Assembly (NCBI GenBank): GCA_046546235.1
Contig: JBKGYG010000032.1
Span: forward strand, 1-20,629
Source of the DNA: JBKGYG01 sp046546235
GTDB lineage: Bacteria > Bacillota > Clostridia > Lachnospirales > DSM-24629
DNA: 20,629 nt
Direction of reading: 5' to 3'
Under the pieces are notes generated by a model. The model saw only the letters and a list, made by a program, of their open reading frames with translations, did no database searches and had not been told where the DNA came from. Positions within the stretch are counted from its first letter, which is position 1; every line of letters begins with the position of its first letter. Below are positions 1-7,376 of the stretch, piece after piece. A program made the position numbers and the translations under genes.

Positions 1-941
1 TAATAATTGGATTTGTTTTTTTGGTAAAGGGTGCAGATGCTTTTGTTGAAGGGTCGGCTTCTTTAGCGAAAAAATTTAAAGTTCCAACTATACTTATTGG
101 ACTAACTGTAGTTGCGTTTGGGACAAGTGCACCTGAAGCTGCCGTTAGTATTACAGCAACTATAAATGGTTCTAGTAATATTTCTATTGGAAATATAGTA
201 GGGTCAAATATGTTTAATATGCTTGTGGTTATAGGAATAGCAGCGATGATTAAGCCAATTAATATTAAAATTAAGACAATTCTAAAAGAGATTCCTTTTT
301 TGTTATTGGCATCTATAACTCTTTTTATTTTAAGTATGGATGTTAAATTTAATAATAGCAATATTAATCAATTAGCATTAGGAGATGGGATTATTCTATT
401 ACTAATTTTTTTAGTTTTTTTATACTATTTAGTAGAATTAGCTATTACTTCAAAAGATAGTTCGAAAGAATTTGATGAAAACATAAATGAACAACCATTA
501 TTAAAAAGTATATTATTTGGAGCAATTGGGCTAATAGGTATAATATGGGGTAGTGATATTGTTGTTAACTCAGGTTCACATATTGCTAAATCATTAGGTA
601 TGAGCGAAACTCTCGTAGGTATTTCTATAATTGCAGTTGGAACTTCCCTACCAGAGCTTGCCACATCAATGGTTGCTGCTTTTAAGGGTGAAAGCGACAT
701 TGCAGTTGGTAATGCAATAGGCTCAACTATGTTTAATACTTTATTAATCCTTGGTCTTGCGTCGGTAATAAATCCTATTGTTGTTGAACAGAAAATATTT
801 ACCGACTTAATATTTGTTATTTGTTCAATTATATTGGTTTATTTTTTTGCTATTACAAACAAAAAGACTGTAAGATGGGAAGGCTTTATTTTAATATTGC
901 TATATATAGGTTATTTGATTTTTGTTGTGTTAAGAAATTAA
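1..941 (+). CDS. Calcium/sodium antiporter, YrbG family (5' end outside window)
   Basis: A multi-pass inner-membrane cation exchanger of the CaCA superfamily, predicted to exchange Ca2+ for Na+ or H+. Both alpha repeats are visible. The first has GLTVVAFGTSAPEAAVS followed by GNIVGSNMFN. The second has GISIIAVGTSLPELATS followed by GNAIGSTMFN. A hydrophilic loop containing SSKEFDENINEQ separates the two halves. The frame is open to the left edge: codons from position 3 read IIGFVFLVKGAD, which matches family sequence just inside the first helix. The TTG at 21 is therefore an internal Leu, and the true start lies upstream of the window. About 312 residues are present, close to the full family length. 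The stop is 34 nt before folC, so co-transcription is possible. The transported ion cannot be read from sequence. Confidence 0.9.
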   Translation, partial: IIGFVFLVKGADAFVEGSASLAKKFKVPTILIGLTVVAFGTSAPEAAVSITATINGSSNISIGNIVGSNMFNMLVVIGIAAMIKPINIKIKTILKEIPFLLLASITLFILSMDVKFNNSNINQLALGDGIILLLIFLVFLYYLVELAITSKDSSKEFDENINEQPLLKSILFGAIGLIGIIWGSDIVVNSGSHIAKSLGMSETLVGISIIAVGTSLPELATSMVAAFKGESDIAVGNAIGSTMFNTLLILGLASVINPIVVEQKIFTDLIFVICSIILVYFFAITNKKTVRWEGFILILLYIGYLIFVVLRN

Positions 942-975
942 TAATATGTAGGCTCTCGAATGGAGATGATAATTA

Positions 976-2283
976 TTGAATTATAGACAATCAATACAGT
1001 ATATTAATTCGATTCCTAAGTATTTAAATGGAAGAAAAGATATTGAAAATACGCGGAGATTAATGAAAGAACTTGGCAACCCGGAAAAAGACTTAAACGT
1101 AATACATGTAGCTGGAACAAACGGAAAAGGATCGGTTTGTGCATTTAGTGCTACTATATTGGTAGAAGCTGGCTATAATATTGGTTTGTTTACTTCTCCT
1201 CATTTAGAAAAGTACAATGAACGTATACAATTGAATTTGAATCCAATAAATGATGATGACTTTTTGAGATATTTTAATATTGTAAGAGATAAATGCATTA
1301 AATTAACTGAAAAGGGATATACACATCCTACTTTTTTTGAATTTATTTTTGCAATGTCTATTATTTGCTTTAAAGAGAAAAAAGTTTCTTATGTTATACT
1401 TGAAACAGGTTTAGGTGGGCGTCTTGATGCAACAAATATTATAGAAAAGCCTATAGCCTCAGTAATTACATCTATTGGATTTGATCATACAGAGATATTA
1501 GGGAATACTTTAGAAAAAATCGCAGAGGAAAAAGCAGGAATTATTAAAAATAATTGCCCTGTTTTTCTGAATTGTAAAAATAAGAAAGCTTATGAGGTTA
1601 TTTGTCGAATATCCGAAGAAAAAAAATCAGCAATGTATCATCTGGGGAAAATAACTCATAAAGTTATAAATATAAATGATAAAACCATTGATTTTTCATT
1701 GAATACGCGATATTATAAATATGATATGGTAAAAATGTCAATGATAGGACACTATCAAATTCAGAATATCGCAATAACACTTGCATTATTTAAAATATTA
1801 AGAATATTTAACATGATTAATGATAAAGTATTATTAGAAGGGATCAGGAAGACAAAATGGCCTGGTAGAATGGAATTAATATCAAATAAGTATCTTCTTG
1901 ATGGTGCACATAATATAGAAGGGATTCAATACTTTATAAAAAGCATTAGTCATTATTTTTCGAATAGACCATTAGTATTAGTCTTTGGTTGCGTTAAAGA
2001 CAAGCCATATAATAAAATGATAAAAAGGCTGTGTAGAGATTTGCAATTTGAGGACATTATCCTTACAGAAATTTCTAATAATCGTACAGTTATGGCTGAA
2101 AGTTTATATGATGTTTTTAGCCAATATTATAGAACAAATATTTATATTGAAAAAGATATTAAAAAAGCAATTAGTTTAGGACAATCATTACTAAAAAAAG
2201 ATGGGTTAATATGTTGTATTGGATCGTTATATTTAATAGGTGATATTAGAAATATATTAAGAGAGGAGAATTACATTGATTAA
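976..2283 (+). CDS. folC: Bifunctional folylpolyglutamate synthase / dihydrofolate synthase
   Basis: A cytoplasmic ATP-dependent Mur-ligase-family enzyme. It adds glutamate to dihydropteroate and to reduced folates, which retains one-carbon cofactors in the cell. At 435 aa it has normal family length. The P-loop GTNGKGS is at residues 47-53, followed by the folate-loop motif SPHLEKYNERI. Further diagnostic motifs are ETGLGGRLDATNI, FDHTEILG, the ATP-site region EEKAGIIK, and WPGRMEL followed by LDGAHN at the start of the C-terminal Mur domain. The start is TTG at 976, preceded by GGAGATGAT at a normal distance. The last 8 nt overlap the start of the small acidic ORF downstream, which suggests translational coupling. 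Whether it has both activities or only FPGS activity cannot be decided here. Confidence 0.93.
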   Translation: MNYRQSIQYINSIPKYLNGRKDIENTRRLMKELGNPEKDLNVIHVAGTNGKGSVCAFSATILVEAGYNIGLFTSPHLEKYNERIQLNLNPINDDDFLRYFNIVRDKCIKLTEKGYTHPTFFEFIFAMSIICFKEKKVSYVILETGLGGRLDATNIIEKPIASVITSIGFDHTEILGNTLEKIAEEKAGIIKNNCPVFLNCKNKKAYEVICRISEEKKSAMYHLGKITHKVININDKTIDFSLNTRYYKYDMVKMSMIGHYQIQNIAITLALFKILRIFNMINDKVLLEGIRKTKWPGRMELISNKYLLDGAHNIEGIQYFIKSISHYFSNRPLVLVFGCVKDKPYNKMIKRLCRDLQFEDIILTEISNNRTVMAESLYDVFSQYYRTNIYIEKDIKKAISLGQSLLKKDGLICCIGSLYLIGDIRNILREENYID

Positions 2284-2443
2284 TTTTGACGAAGAACTAA
2301 AAAAATACAAGCCTTGTTTAGAAATTGAACAAACCGAAGATTCAATTTATAATTATGATGTAAAGGACATTACGGATGTTTTACAGGAAATCTTAAAAGA
2401 AATAAAATCTGAAGAACAAAAATCTGAAGAACAAAAATCATAG
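2276..2443 (+). CDS. Small acidic protein (55 aa) coupled to folC
   Basis: An unrecognised small cytoplasmic protein. TTG at 2276 is preceded by AGAGGAG with 7 nt spacing, and the ORF overlaps the folC stop by 8 nt. The product begins MINFDEELKKYKPCLEIEQ and continues with a predicted helix containing VKDITDVLQEILKEI. It ends in a charged repeat, KSEEQ twice and then KS. There is no signal peptide or TM segment. The ribosome-binding site, coupling and amphipathic composition support a real gene. From memory, small ORFs of this kind after folC occur in other Clostridia, but I could not verify this. The function is unknown. Confidence 0.6.
   Translation: MINFDEELKKYKPCLEIEQTEDSIYNYDVKDITDVLQEILKEIKSEEQKSEEQKS
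2405..2439 (+). repeat. 15-nt in-frame tandem repeat (2.4 copies)
   Basis: AAATCTGAAGAACAA occurs twice in perfect tandem, at 2405-2419 and 2420-2434, and a third partial copy is cut by the stop. The 15-nt unit preserves frame and encodes KSEEQ at the C-terminus of the 55-aa protein. Copy number is likely to vary by slippage. Confidence 0.9.
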
Positions 2444-2455
2444 GGTGGGGTAAAA

Positions 2456-3829
2456 ATGATTTGTCCAAAGTGTGGAAAAAAAATAAATAATGATTATTAT
2501 TGTACCAATTGTGATATGGAGATAAAATTTTATAAAAAAATAATTTTAACCTCTAAATGGCTCTATAATCAAGGGTTGCAGAAGGCTAAAGTTAGAGATT
2601 TATCTGGTGCAATTGATTATCTAAAGAGAAGTTTAAAATTTAATAAAGAGAATATCGAGGCAAGAAATTTATTAGGGCTTATTTATTTTGAGATTGGAGA
2701 AGTTGTATTAGCTCTTGAGCAATGGATTGTTAGTAAAAACATAGATATTGAAAACAATAGTGCTGAGGAGTATATAAATGATGTTCGGAACAATCAACAT
2801 CAGTTTGATAGATTAAATACAGCAATTAAAAAATATAATCAATCATTAACATATGTCCATCAAAATAGTCAAGATTTAGCTATTATTCAACTAAAGAAAG
2901 TTTTAAGTTTAAATCCTAAGTTTATTAAGGCATATTGTTTGTTAACTTTATTGTATATAGAGAACCAAGAGATCGAAAAAGCTAAAAAAACTATTTTAAA
3001 AGTTCTAGCAATTGATAAAAACAATTATACAGCCTTAAGATATTATGATATGCTGATCGAAGAAACAGATTTGCCTCCTGAAGCTGAGTTATTTCCTTTA
3101 GAAGAAAATAAAGAGTATTCGAAGTTTAGAAAATTAATCTCAAACAATGCAGCATACATATATCAGATTGCATATATAATTGTAGGACTTGCAATTGGTG
3201 CCGCCATAGTTGCATTTTTAATTATGCCAAACCAATTAAATAATAAAAATAAAACTATAAATAATCTTAAGGAAGAGCATAGAATAGTATTAGATGAAAA
3301 AGAAAGCATAATAACGAATCTTAATTCAGAAATTGAAGACTTATCAATTGAATTGGAAGAAAGCACAAGTGAATTAGATTTATATCTTGATAAAGATGCT
3401 TATTATAATGCTATTGAAAGATTACAAGATGCAGTTAATCAATATTTGCTAGGTGATAGAATAGCTACGGCAGATGCGTTATATTTAGTTAACGAGGAAG
3501 CTTTGGATGAATCAATGATTTCATTGAATATATATTCCACTTTAAAAGAAGACACGTATACTTATGCAGTTAATGAGTATTACCATAGCGGATATTCTGA
3601 TTATTCTTCAGGTGATTTTAGAGAATGTATAAATAAAATGACTCATATATTAAATTTACAACCAGATGGAAATAGGGCTAATGATGCAATTTACTTTTTA
3701 GCTAGAAGTCATCAACGTTTAGGAGAAGATGACAAAGCCTTACAATATTTTGACAGGCTTATAGAAGAGTTTCCTGATACTGATAGAGCTATAGATGGAG
3801 ATTATTACAGAAGTCAAATAACCGATTAA
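2456..3829 (+). CDS. Zinc-ribbon, TPR and single-TM protein
   Basis: A 457-aa membrane-anchored scaffold-like protein of unknown role. Order of parts: an N-terminal zinc ribbon with Cys3, Cys6, Cys16 and Cys19 (CPKCG...CTNCD); TPR-like helical repeats at about 35-200 (for example AIDYLKRSLKFNKENIEARNLLGLIYFE... and AIIQLKKVLSLNPKFIKAY...); one TM helix at about 233-257; a Glu/Lys-rich coiled coil at about 262-310; and C-terminal TPR/YbgF-like repeats at about 375-457 (FLARSHQRLGEDDKALQYFD...). The topology is probably cytoplasmic zinc ribbon and TPRs with an extracytoplasmic coiled coil and TPRs. The ATG follows a G-rich Shine-Dalgarno, GGGTGGGG, 12 nt after the stop of the small ORF, so it is probably the last gene of the folC unit. 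A terminator follows. No enzymatic motif is visible. Confidence 0.8.
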   Translation: MICPKCGKKINNDYYCTNCDMEIKFYKKIILTSKWLYNQGLQKAKVRDLSGAIDYLKRSLKFNKENIEARNLLGLIYFEIGEVVLALEQWIVSKNIDIENNSAEEYINDVRNNQHQFDRLNTAIKKYNQSLTYVHQNSQDLAIIQLKKVLSLNPKFIKAYCLLTLLYIENQEIEKAKKTILKVLAIDKNNYTALRYYDMLIEETDLPPEAELFPLEENKEYSKFRKLISNNAAYIYQIAYIIVGLAIGAAIVAFLIMPNQLNNKNKTINNLKEEHRIVLDEKESIITNLNSEIEDLSIELEESTSELDLYLDKDAYYNAIERLQDAVNQYLLGDRIATADALYLVNEEALDESMISLNIYSTLKEDTYTYAVNEYYHSGYSDYSSGDFRECINKMTHILNLQPDGNRANDAIYFLARSHQRLGEDDKALQYFDRLIEEFPDTDRAIDGDYYRSQITD

Positions 3830-3832
3830 TTA

Positions 3833-3860
3833 CTTGGGGACTTTTTGTCCCCGAGCTTTT
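3833..3860 (+). terminator. Rho-independent terminator after the TPR gene
   Basis: CTTGGGGAC (3833-3841) pairs with GTCCCCGAG (3847-3855) around a TTTTT loop. This gives a 9-bp stem with one G-U pair, followed by a short T-rich tail. It separates the folC unit from the spoIIA operon. Confidence 0.75.
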
Positions 3861-3964
3861 AATTAGTTAAGAGTATAAGAGAATTGGTAGTTTATTATAT
3901 TTTTTTAAAATACAAATGGTAAAAAATGTATATTATGTAAAATAATGCAAGAAGGAGGATTTCA

Positions 3965-4300
3965 ATGGGTGTTGAATGTCAAATTAAAAATCGTAATTTA
4001 ATAGTAACATTAAGAGGTGATTTAGATCATCACAATGCAAAGTTTGTAAGAGAAAAAATAGATAGTTTATTAAAAAGGAATAATTTGAAAAACGTTATTT
4101 TTGATTTTGCAAATATGGATTTTATGGATAGTTCAGGTATTGGTGTTATCATGGGGCGATATAAGAATTTACAAAGTGTTGGAGGCAAGGTAGCAGTTGC
4201 TAATGTTAGTCCTTCTATTGACCGTATTTTTAATATTTCAGGTTTATATAAAATTATAAGTAAATGCACAAGTGTAAATGAAGCACTTAAAAGTTTGTAA
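3965..4300 (+). CDS. spoIIAA: Anti-sigma-F factor antagonist SpoIIAA
   Basis: A STAS-domain protein of 111 aa. In its dephosphorylated form it binds SpoIIAB and releases sigma-F in the forespore. SpoIIAB phosphorylates it and the SpoIIE phosphatase reactivates it. The phosphorylation motif FMDSSGIGVIMGRY is present, and Ser56 aligns with Ser58 of the B. subtilis protein. The N-terminal GDLDHHNA motif and the C-terminal ISGLYKIIS segment are also typical. The start is ATG at 3965 with a strong AGGAGG. It is the first gene of the spoIIAA-spoIIAB-sigF operon, 15 nt before spoIIAB. I could not find a convincing sigma-H or Spo0A site in the 100 nt upstream. Confidence 0.96.
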   Translation: MGVECQIKNRNLIVTLRGDLDHHNAKFVREKIDSLLKRNNLKNVIFDFANMDFMDSSGIGVIMGRYKNLQSVGGKVAVANVSPSIDRIFNISGLYKIISKCTSVNEALKSL

Positions 4301-4315
4301 AAGGGGGATGTTAAT

Positions 4316-4756
4316 ATGGAATTTAACAATGAAATGAAAATAGAATTTGATAGCCGTTCACAAAATGAATCTTTCGCTAGAGTTGTAGTTGCTGCTTTTG
4401 CTGCACAATTGGACCCAACATTAGAAGAGATTTCAGATATTAAAACAGCTGTATCAGAAGCTGTTACTAATGCAATAATTCATGGTTACGAAAATAAAGA
4501 CGGAAAAATACATATGACTTGTAAAATAAATAAAAATGGAATTTATATTCAAGTTCTAGATTTTGGTAAAGGAATAGAAAATATCGAACAAGCTAGAGAA
4601 CCATTGTATACATCAAAGCCTGAGTTAGAACGTTCTGGTATGGGTTTTACAGTTATGGAGACTTTTATGGATGAAGTAGCAATTGAGTCAACTCCAAATA
4701 ACGGTACAAAAATCATAATGAAGAAAAAATTGCATAGTTTATCGGATACACAATAA
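4316..4756 (+). CDS. spoIIAB: Anti-sigma-F factor / serine kinase SpoIIAB
   Basis: A GHKL-fold ATPase of 146 aa that holds sigma-F inactive and phosphorylates SpoIIAA. The N box is EAVTNAIIHGY (residues 48-58, with the Mg-ligand Asn52). The G1 box is DFGKGI (82-87) and the G2 box is RSGMGFTVME (106-115). Arg22 lies in the NESFARVVVA segment that in homologues contacts sigma-F. The start ATG follows GGGGGATG at good spacing. An internal Met (MKIEFDSRS) is an alternative start that would remove six residues. It is the central gene of the spoIIA operon, with 15 nt to sigF. Confidence 0.96.
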   Translation: MEFNNEMKIEFDSRSQNESFARVVVAAFAAQLDPTLEEISDIKTAVSEAVTNAIIHGYENKDGKIHMTCKINKNGIYIQVLDFGKGIENIEQAREPLYTSKPELERSGMGFTVMETFMDEVAIESTPNNGTKIIMKKKLHSLSDTQ

Positions 4757-4771
4757 AAGGAAGTGATAAAT

Positions 4772-5488
4772 ATGGATAAAACCCTGGAGTTGATAAAAAA
4801 AGCACAAAAGGGGGATTTTAAAGCTAGAGAACAAATAGTTGAAGAGAATATAGGACTCATCTGGAGTATAGTAAAAAGATTTTCAAATAGAGGATATGAA
4901 ATGGATGACTTGTTTCAAATAGGTAGTATAGGGCTTATTAAGGCTATAGATAAATTTGATTTATCATATAATGTTAAGTTTTCTACTTATGCTGTTCCTA
5001 TGATTTTAGGGGAAATAAAACGATTTCTTAGGGATGATGGAATTATAAAAGTAAGCCGTTCATTAAAAGAAATAGCTAATAAAGTTAGAATTACAAAAGA
5101 CACATTAAACAAAAAGGTTGGAAGAGAACCTACAATTGATGAGATTTCTGAAGAAATAGGCGTTAGTACAGAAGATATTGTTTTGGCACTTGAATCTAAT
5201 TCTGAAGTTGAATCATTATATAAGACTATTCATCAAGGTGATGGAAATCCTATTTTTCTAATTGATAAAATAGAAAAATCAGTTGATGAAAATGAAAGGA
5301 TGTTAGATAAGATAGCATTAAGGGAAGTAATAAAAAATCTTAATCCAAAAGAAAAAGAAATTATTATTCTTAGATATTTTAAGGATAAAACACAAACTGA
5401 AATAGCTAATCATATTGGAATTTCTCAAGTTCAAGTTTCTAGATTAGAAAAAAAGATCTTAAAACAATTAAAATCAAAGTTATCATAA
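4772..5488 (+). CDS. sigF: RNA polymerase sigma-F factor
   Basis: The first forespore-specific sigma factor. It directs early forespore genes, including spoIIIG for sigma-G. At 238 aa it has all regions: 2.1-2.4 (NIGLIWSIVKRF... DLFQIGSIGLIKAIDKFD... FSTYAVPMILGEIKRFLRDDG), region 3 (KVSRSLKEIANKVRITKD... EPTIDEISEEIGVS) and region 4 with its helix-turn-helix at about 207-228 (TQTEIANHIGISQVQVSRLE). I start at ATG 4772 because AAAGGAAGTG lies about 8 nt upstream. The in-frame GTG at 4763 falls inside that ribosome-binding site and would add only three residues. It is the last gene of the spoIIA operon and a terminator follows. Confidence 0.96.
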   Translation: MDKTLELIKKAQKGDFKAREQIVEENIGLIWSIVKRFSNRGYEMDDLFQIGSIGLIKAIDKFDLSYNVKFSTYAVPMILGEIKRFLRDDGIIKVSRSLKEIANKVRITKDTLNKKVGREPTIDEISEEIGVSTEDIVLALESNSEVESLYKTIHQGDGNPIFLIDKIEKSVDENERMLDKIALREVIKNLNPKEKEIIILRYFKDKTQTEIANHIGISQVQVSRLEKKILKQLKSKLS

Positions 5489-5495
5489 TAATTAT

Positions 5496-5539
5496 ACTTA
5501 TTAAGGTACAAAATAAAAGTGCTTTAATAAGTTTTTTTG
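5496..5539 (+). terminator. Probable terminator after sigF
   Basis: ACTTATTAA (5496-5504) pairs with TTAATAAGT (5524-5532) as a 9-bp AT-rich stem with a 19-nt loop. A run of seven T follows. The stem is weak, so read-through into the spoVA region is possible. Confidence 0.55.
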
Positions 5540-5543
5540 TTGA

Positions 5544-5571
5544 TTGAAAGTCTTTTAAAAATCAATATAAT
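5544..5571 (+). promoter_or_regulatory. Sigma-A-like promoter upstream of the spoVA region
   Basis: TTGAAA (5544-5549) and a perfect TATAAT (5566-5571) are separated by 16 nt. They lie directly downstream of the sigF terminator and about 100 nt before the small TM ORF. In B. subtilis the spoVA operon uses sigma-G. I found no good sigma-G match here, so this match may be coincidental in AT-rich DNA. Confidence 0.35.
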
Positions 5572-5680
5572 AGTATCAGAAAGCCACTTTTGTTAATTTT
5601 TTATAATTTTTACCAGAATATATATTATTTATTTCCTTAAAATATAAGTATAAATTGAAAAAGTAGGGAGTGGAATGCAT

Positions 5681-5830
5681 TTGAAGAAAAAATGGCTTTA
5701 TTGTATTTCTTTAATATTAATTATAATGATTATATCAATTTCTTACTGGTATTTTTATGTAAGAGAAGAAAATGAAATTAGTTACGAAGGTACATTTGTA
5801 CAAGAAGATATTAATAATCAAAAGGGCTGA
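5681..5830 (+). CDS. Small single-TM protein (49 aa) ahead of spoVAA
   Basis: An unrecognised membrane protein. TTG at 5681 is preceded by GGGAGTGG. An in-frame ATG at 5675 would add two residues but sits very close to that site. The product has a Lys-rich start (MKKKW), a hydrophobic helix from about residue 5 to 27 (LYCISLILIIMIISISYWYF), and a short polar tail containing YEGTFVQEDINNQ that would lie outside the membrane. It stops 4 nt before the spoVAA ATG, and the AAGGG used by spoVAA lies in its last codons, so the two are probably translationally coupled. B. subtilis has no gene at this place. A forespore membrane role is an inference from position only. Confidence 0.55.
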   Translation: MKKKWLYCISLILIIMIISISYWYFYVREENEISYEGTFVQEDINNQKG

Positions 5831-5834
5831 TGCT

Positions 5835-6467
5835 ATGGGAAAAGAGACTATCTACCTAAAAGCTGCTAAGAAAACAATCGTTGTAAAGAAAAATATATTA
5901 ATAGAGGATATAGCAAAAATCGAAGGGAAAAATCCTAAAATAATCAATAAAATAAAAAAAATACAGGTTTATGAAATAGAAGAAGATAAAAAGAAAAATT
6001 ACGTTATATCTATATTAAAAATTATTAATCTTATACAAAGTAATATAGATGATATTAACATACAAAATATTGGAGAAACAGATGCAATAATTTTGTATTG
6101 GCCTAAATTTAGTGAAGAAAGAGTTTTCTTACAGTATTTAAAAGTTATAGTAGTATGTTTAATTATTTTTACTGGCGGAGCAATAGCAATAATGACATTT
6201 CACACAGATGTTTCGATGCCAGATGTTTTTAGTGAATTATATAGGATATTTACAGGAGTGAAAACTGGTAATCCTACTTTTTTAGAGATATTTTATTCTA
6301 TTGGGTTGGCATTAGGTATTATTGTTTTTTTTAATCATTTTACTACAGTTCGTTTTAGTGATGACCCAACGCCAATAGAAGTAGAAATGCGTATGTATGA
6401 GAAAAATGTTGAAGATAGTATAATTGAAGCCCTTACAGATGAAAGGAAAGAAGTAGATGTGGATTAA
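5835..6467 (+). CDS. spoVAA: Stage V sporulation protein AA
   Basis: A component of the SpoVA apparatus in the forespore inner membrane, which carries Ca-dipicolinic acid into the spore and releases it at germination. Of 210 aa, the first ~95 form a soluble domain (MGKETIYLKAAKKTIVV... DIAKIEG). Two TM helices follow at about 102-121 and 150-170. Family motifs include MTFHTDVSMPDVF, YSIGLALGIIVFFNH and PTPIEVEMRMYEKN. The frame opens earlier, from 5772, but ATG 5835 has AAGGG at 8 nt, matches the start of B. subtilis SpoVAA, and leaves the small upstream ORF intact. It overlaps spoVAB by 11 nt. Confidence 0.92.
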   Translation: MGKETIYLKAAKKTIVVKKNILIEDIAKIEGKNPKIINKIKKIQVYEIEEDKKKNYVISILKIINLIQSNIDDINIQNIGETDAIILYWPKFSEERVFLQYLKVIVVCLIIFTGGAIAIMTFHTDVSMPDVFSELYRIFTGVKTGNPTFLEIFYSIGLALGIIVFFNHFTTVRFSDDPTPIEVEMRMYEKNVEDSIIEALTDERKEVDVD

Positions 6468-6888
6468 CTATATTATATTAGCATTTATTGGCATTAGTGC
6501 AGGGATTATTGTTTCTGCTGGTTTATTTGCTTTTATTTCTGTGATAGGAATAATTCCTAGATTAATGCAAAAAACAAATACTCAAGATTTTGTAAATGTT
6601 TATGAAGATGCAGCTACATTAGGAGGGTTATTTGGTGCGGTTTGTATTATGTTTGAAGTAAGGATACCTATAGGAGTAGTTGGTTCGTCAATCTTTGGTA
6701 TTTTTGCTGGGATATTTGTTGGAAGTTTGGCTGTATCTTTAGCAGAGGTTTTAAATGTTATTCCAATTTTAACAAGAAGATTAAGGCTGAATGTTGGTAT
6801 GGCATATTTTATTGTTGCTTTAGCTTTAGGTAAAATGGTAGGGTCCCTTATTTATTTCATTGTGCCTGGTTTTACTATTTTTAATTAA
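6457..6888 (+). CDS. spoVAB: Stage V sporulation protein AB
   Basis: A 143-aa polytopic membrane protein of the SpoVA dipicolinate channel. It has about four hydrophobic segments. Characteristic stretches are GIIVSAGLFAFISVIGIIPRL near the N-terminus, YEDAATLGGLFGAV, and AEVLNVIPILTRRLRL before the last helix. ATG 6457 overlaps the end of spoVAA by 11 nt, which indicates translational coupling. SpoVAC follows after 16 nt. Many clostridia carry only spoVAC-AD-AE, so the presence of AA and AB makes this operon closer to the Bacillus arrangement. Confidence 0.92.
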   Translation: MWINYIILAFIGISAGIIVSAGLFAFISVIGIIPRLMQKTNTQDFVNVYEDAATLGGLFGAVCIMFEVRIPIGVVGSSIFGIFAGIFVGSLAVSLAEVLNVIPILTRRLRLNVGMAYFIVALALGKMVGSLIYFIVPGFTIFN

Positions 6889-6904
6889 TTAAGGAGGTGG
6901 AAAT

Positions 6905-7369
6905 TTGAAAAAGCAAAAAAATCAACCGAAAATAAATAAAGAATACAATCAATTAGTGCAAAGAATGTCTCCAAAACCAAAATTATTTAAAAACTGTTTA
7001 TGGGCATTTTTTGTCGGAGGTGCAATTTGTACTATTGGGCAAGGAATAAATAATTATATTCTTAGTTTAGGGCAAAATACAGAAGATGCTGCTGCTTGGA
7101 CGGCGATAATTTTAGTATTCCTTGGAGCACTATTTACAGGATTGGATTTGTATGATGAATTAGGAAAATATGCAGGGGCTGGATCAGTTGTGCCTATTAC
7201 TGGATTTGCAAATTCTGTTGTTTCACCTGCAATTGAATATAAAAAAGAAGGTTATGTATTTGGAGTGGGAGCAAAAATATTCACGATTGCTGGCCCAGTG
7301 ATATTATATGGAATCTTTTCTTCGGTAATAGTTGGACTAGTTTATTATTTTTATAAATTGATAGGATGA
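6905..7369 (+). CDS. spoVAC: Stage V sporulation protein AC
   Basis: A 154-aa integral membrane SpoVA subunit. The B. subtilis homologue behaves as a mechanosensitive channel for dipicolinic acid. A basic N-terminal tail (KKQKNQPKINKEYNQLVQRMSPKPKLFKN) precedes several TM helices. Family motifs include FFVGGAICTIGQGI, LFTGLDLYDELGKYAGAGS, VPITGFANSVVSPAIEY and KEGYVFGVGAKIF. The start is TTG 6905 with a near-perfect AAGGAGGTGG upstream. It shares homology with spoVAE downstream (GAGATVP-type motif), reflecting the known AC/AE paralogy. Confidence 0.94.
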   Translation: MKKQKNQPKINKEYNQLVQRMSPKPKLFKNCLWAFFVGGAICTIGQGINNYILSLGQNTEDAAAWTAIILVFLGALFTGLDLYDELGKYAGAGSVVPITGFANSVVSPAIEYKKEGYVFGVGAKIFTIAGPVILYGIFSSVIVGLVYYFYKLIG

Positions 7370-7376
7370 TGTGATT

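Noticed and set aside
3866..3964. Sigma-H or Spo0A site before spoIIAA
   Set aside because: Expected from B. subtilis, but no AGGA/GAAT pair or TGTCGAA-like box is visible.
5616..5646. Possible sigma-G promoter (GAATA ... AAATATA)
   Set aside because: The -10 matches poorly and the spacing is about 19 nt. In DNA this AT-rich the match is expected by chance.
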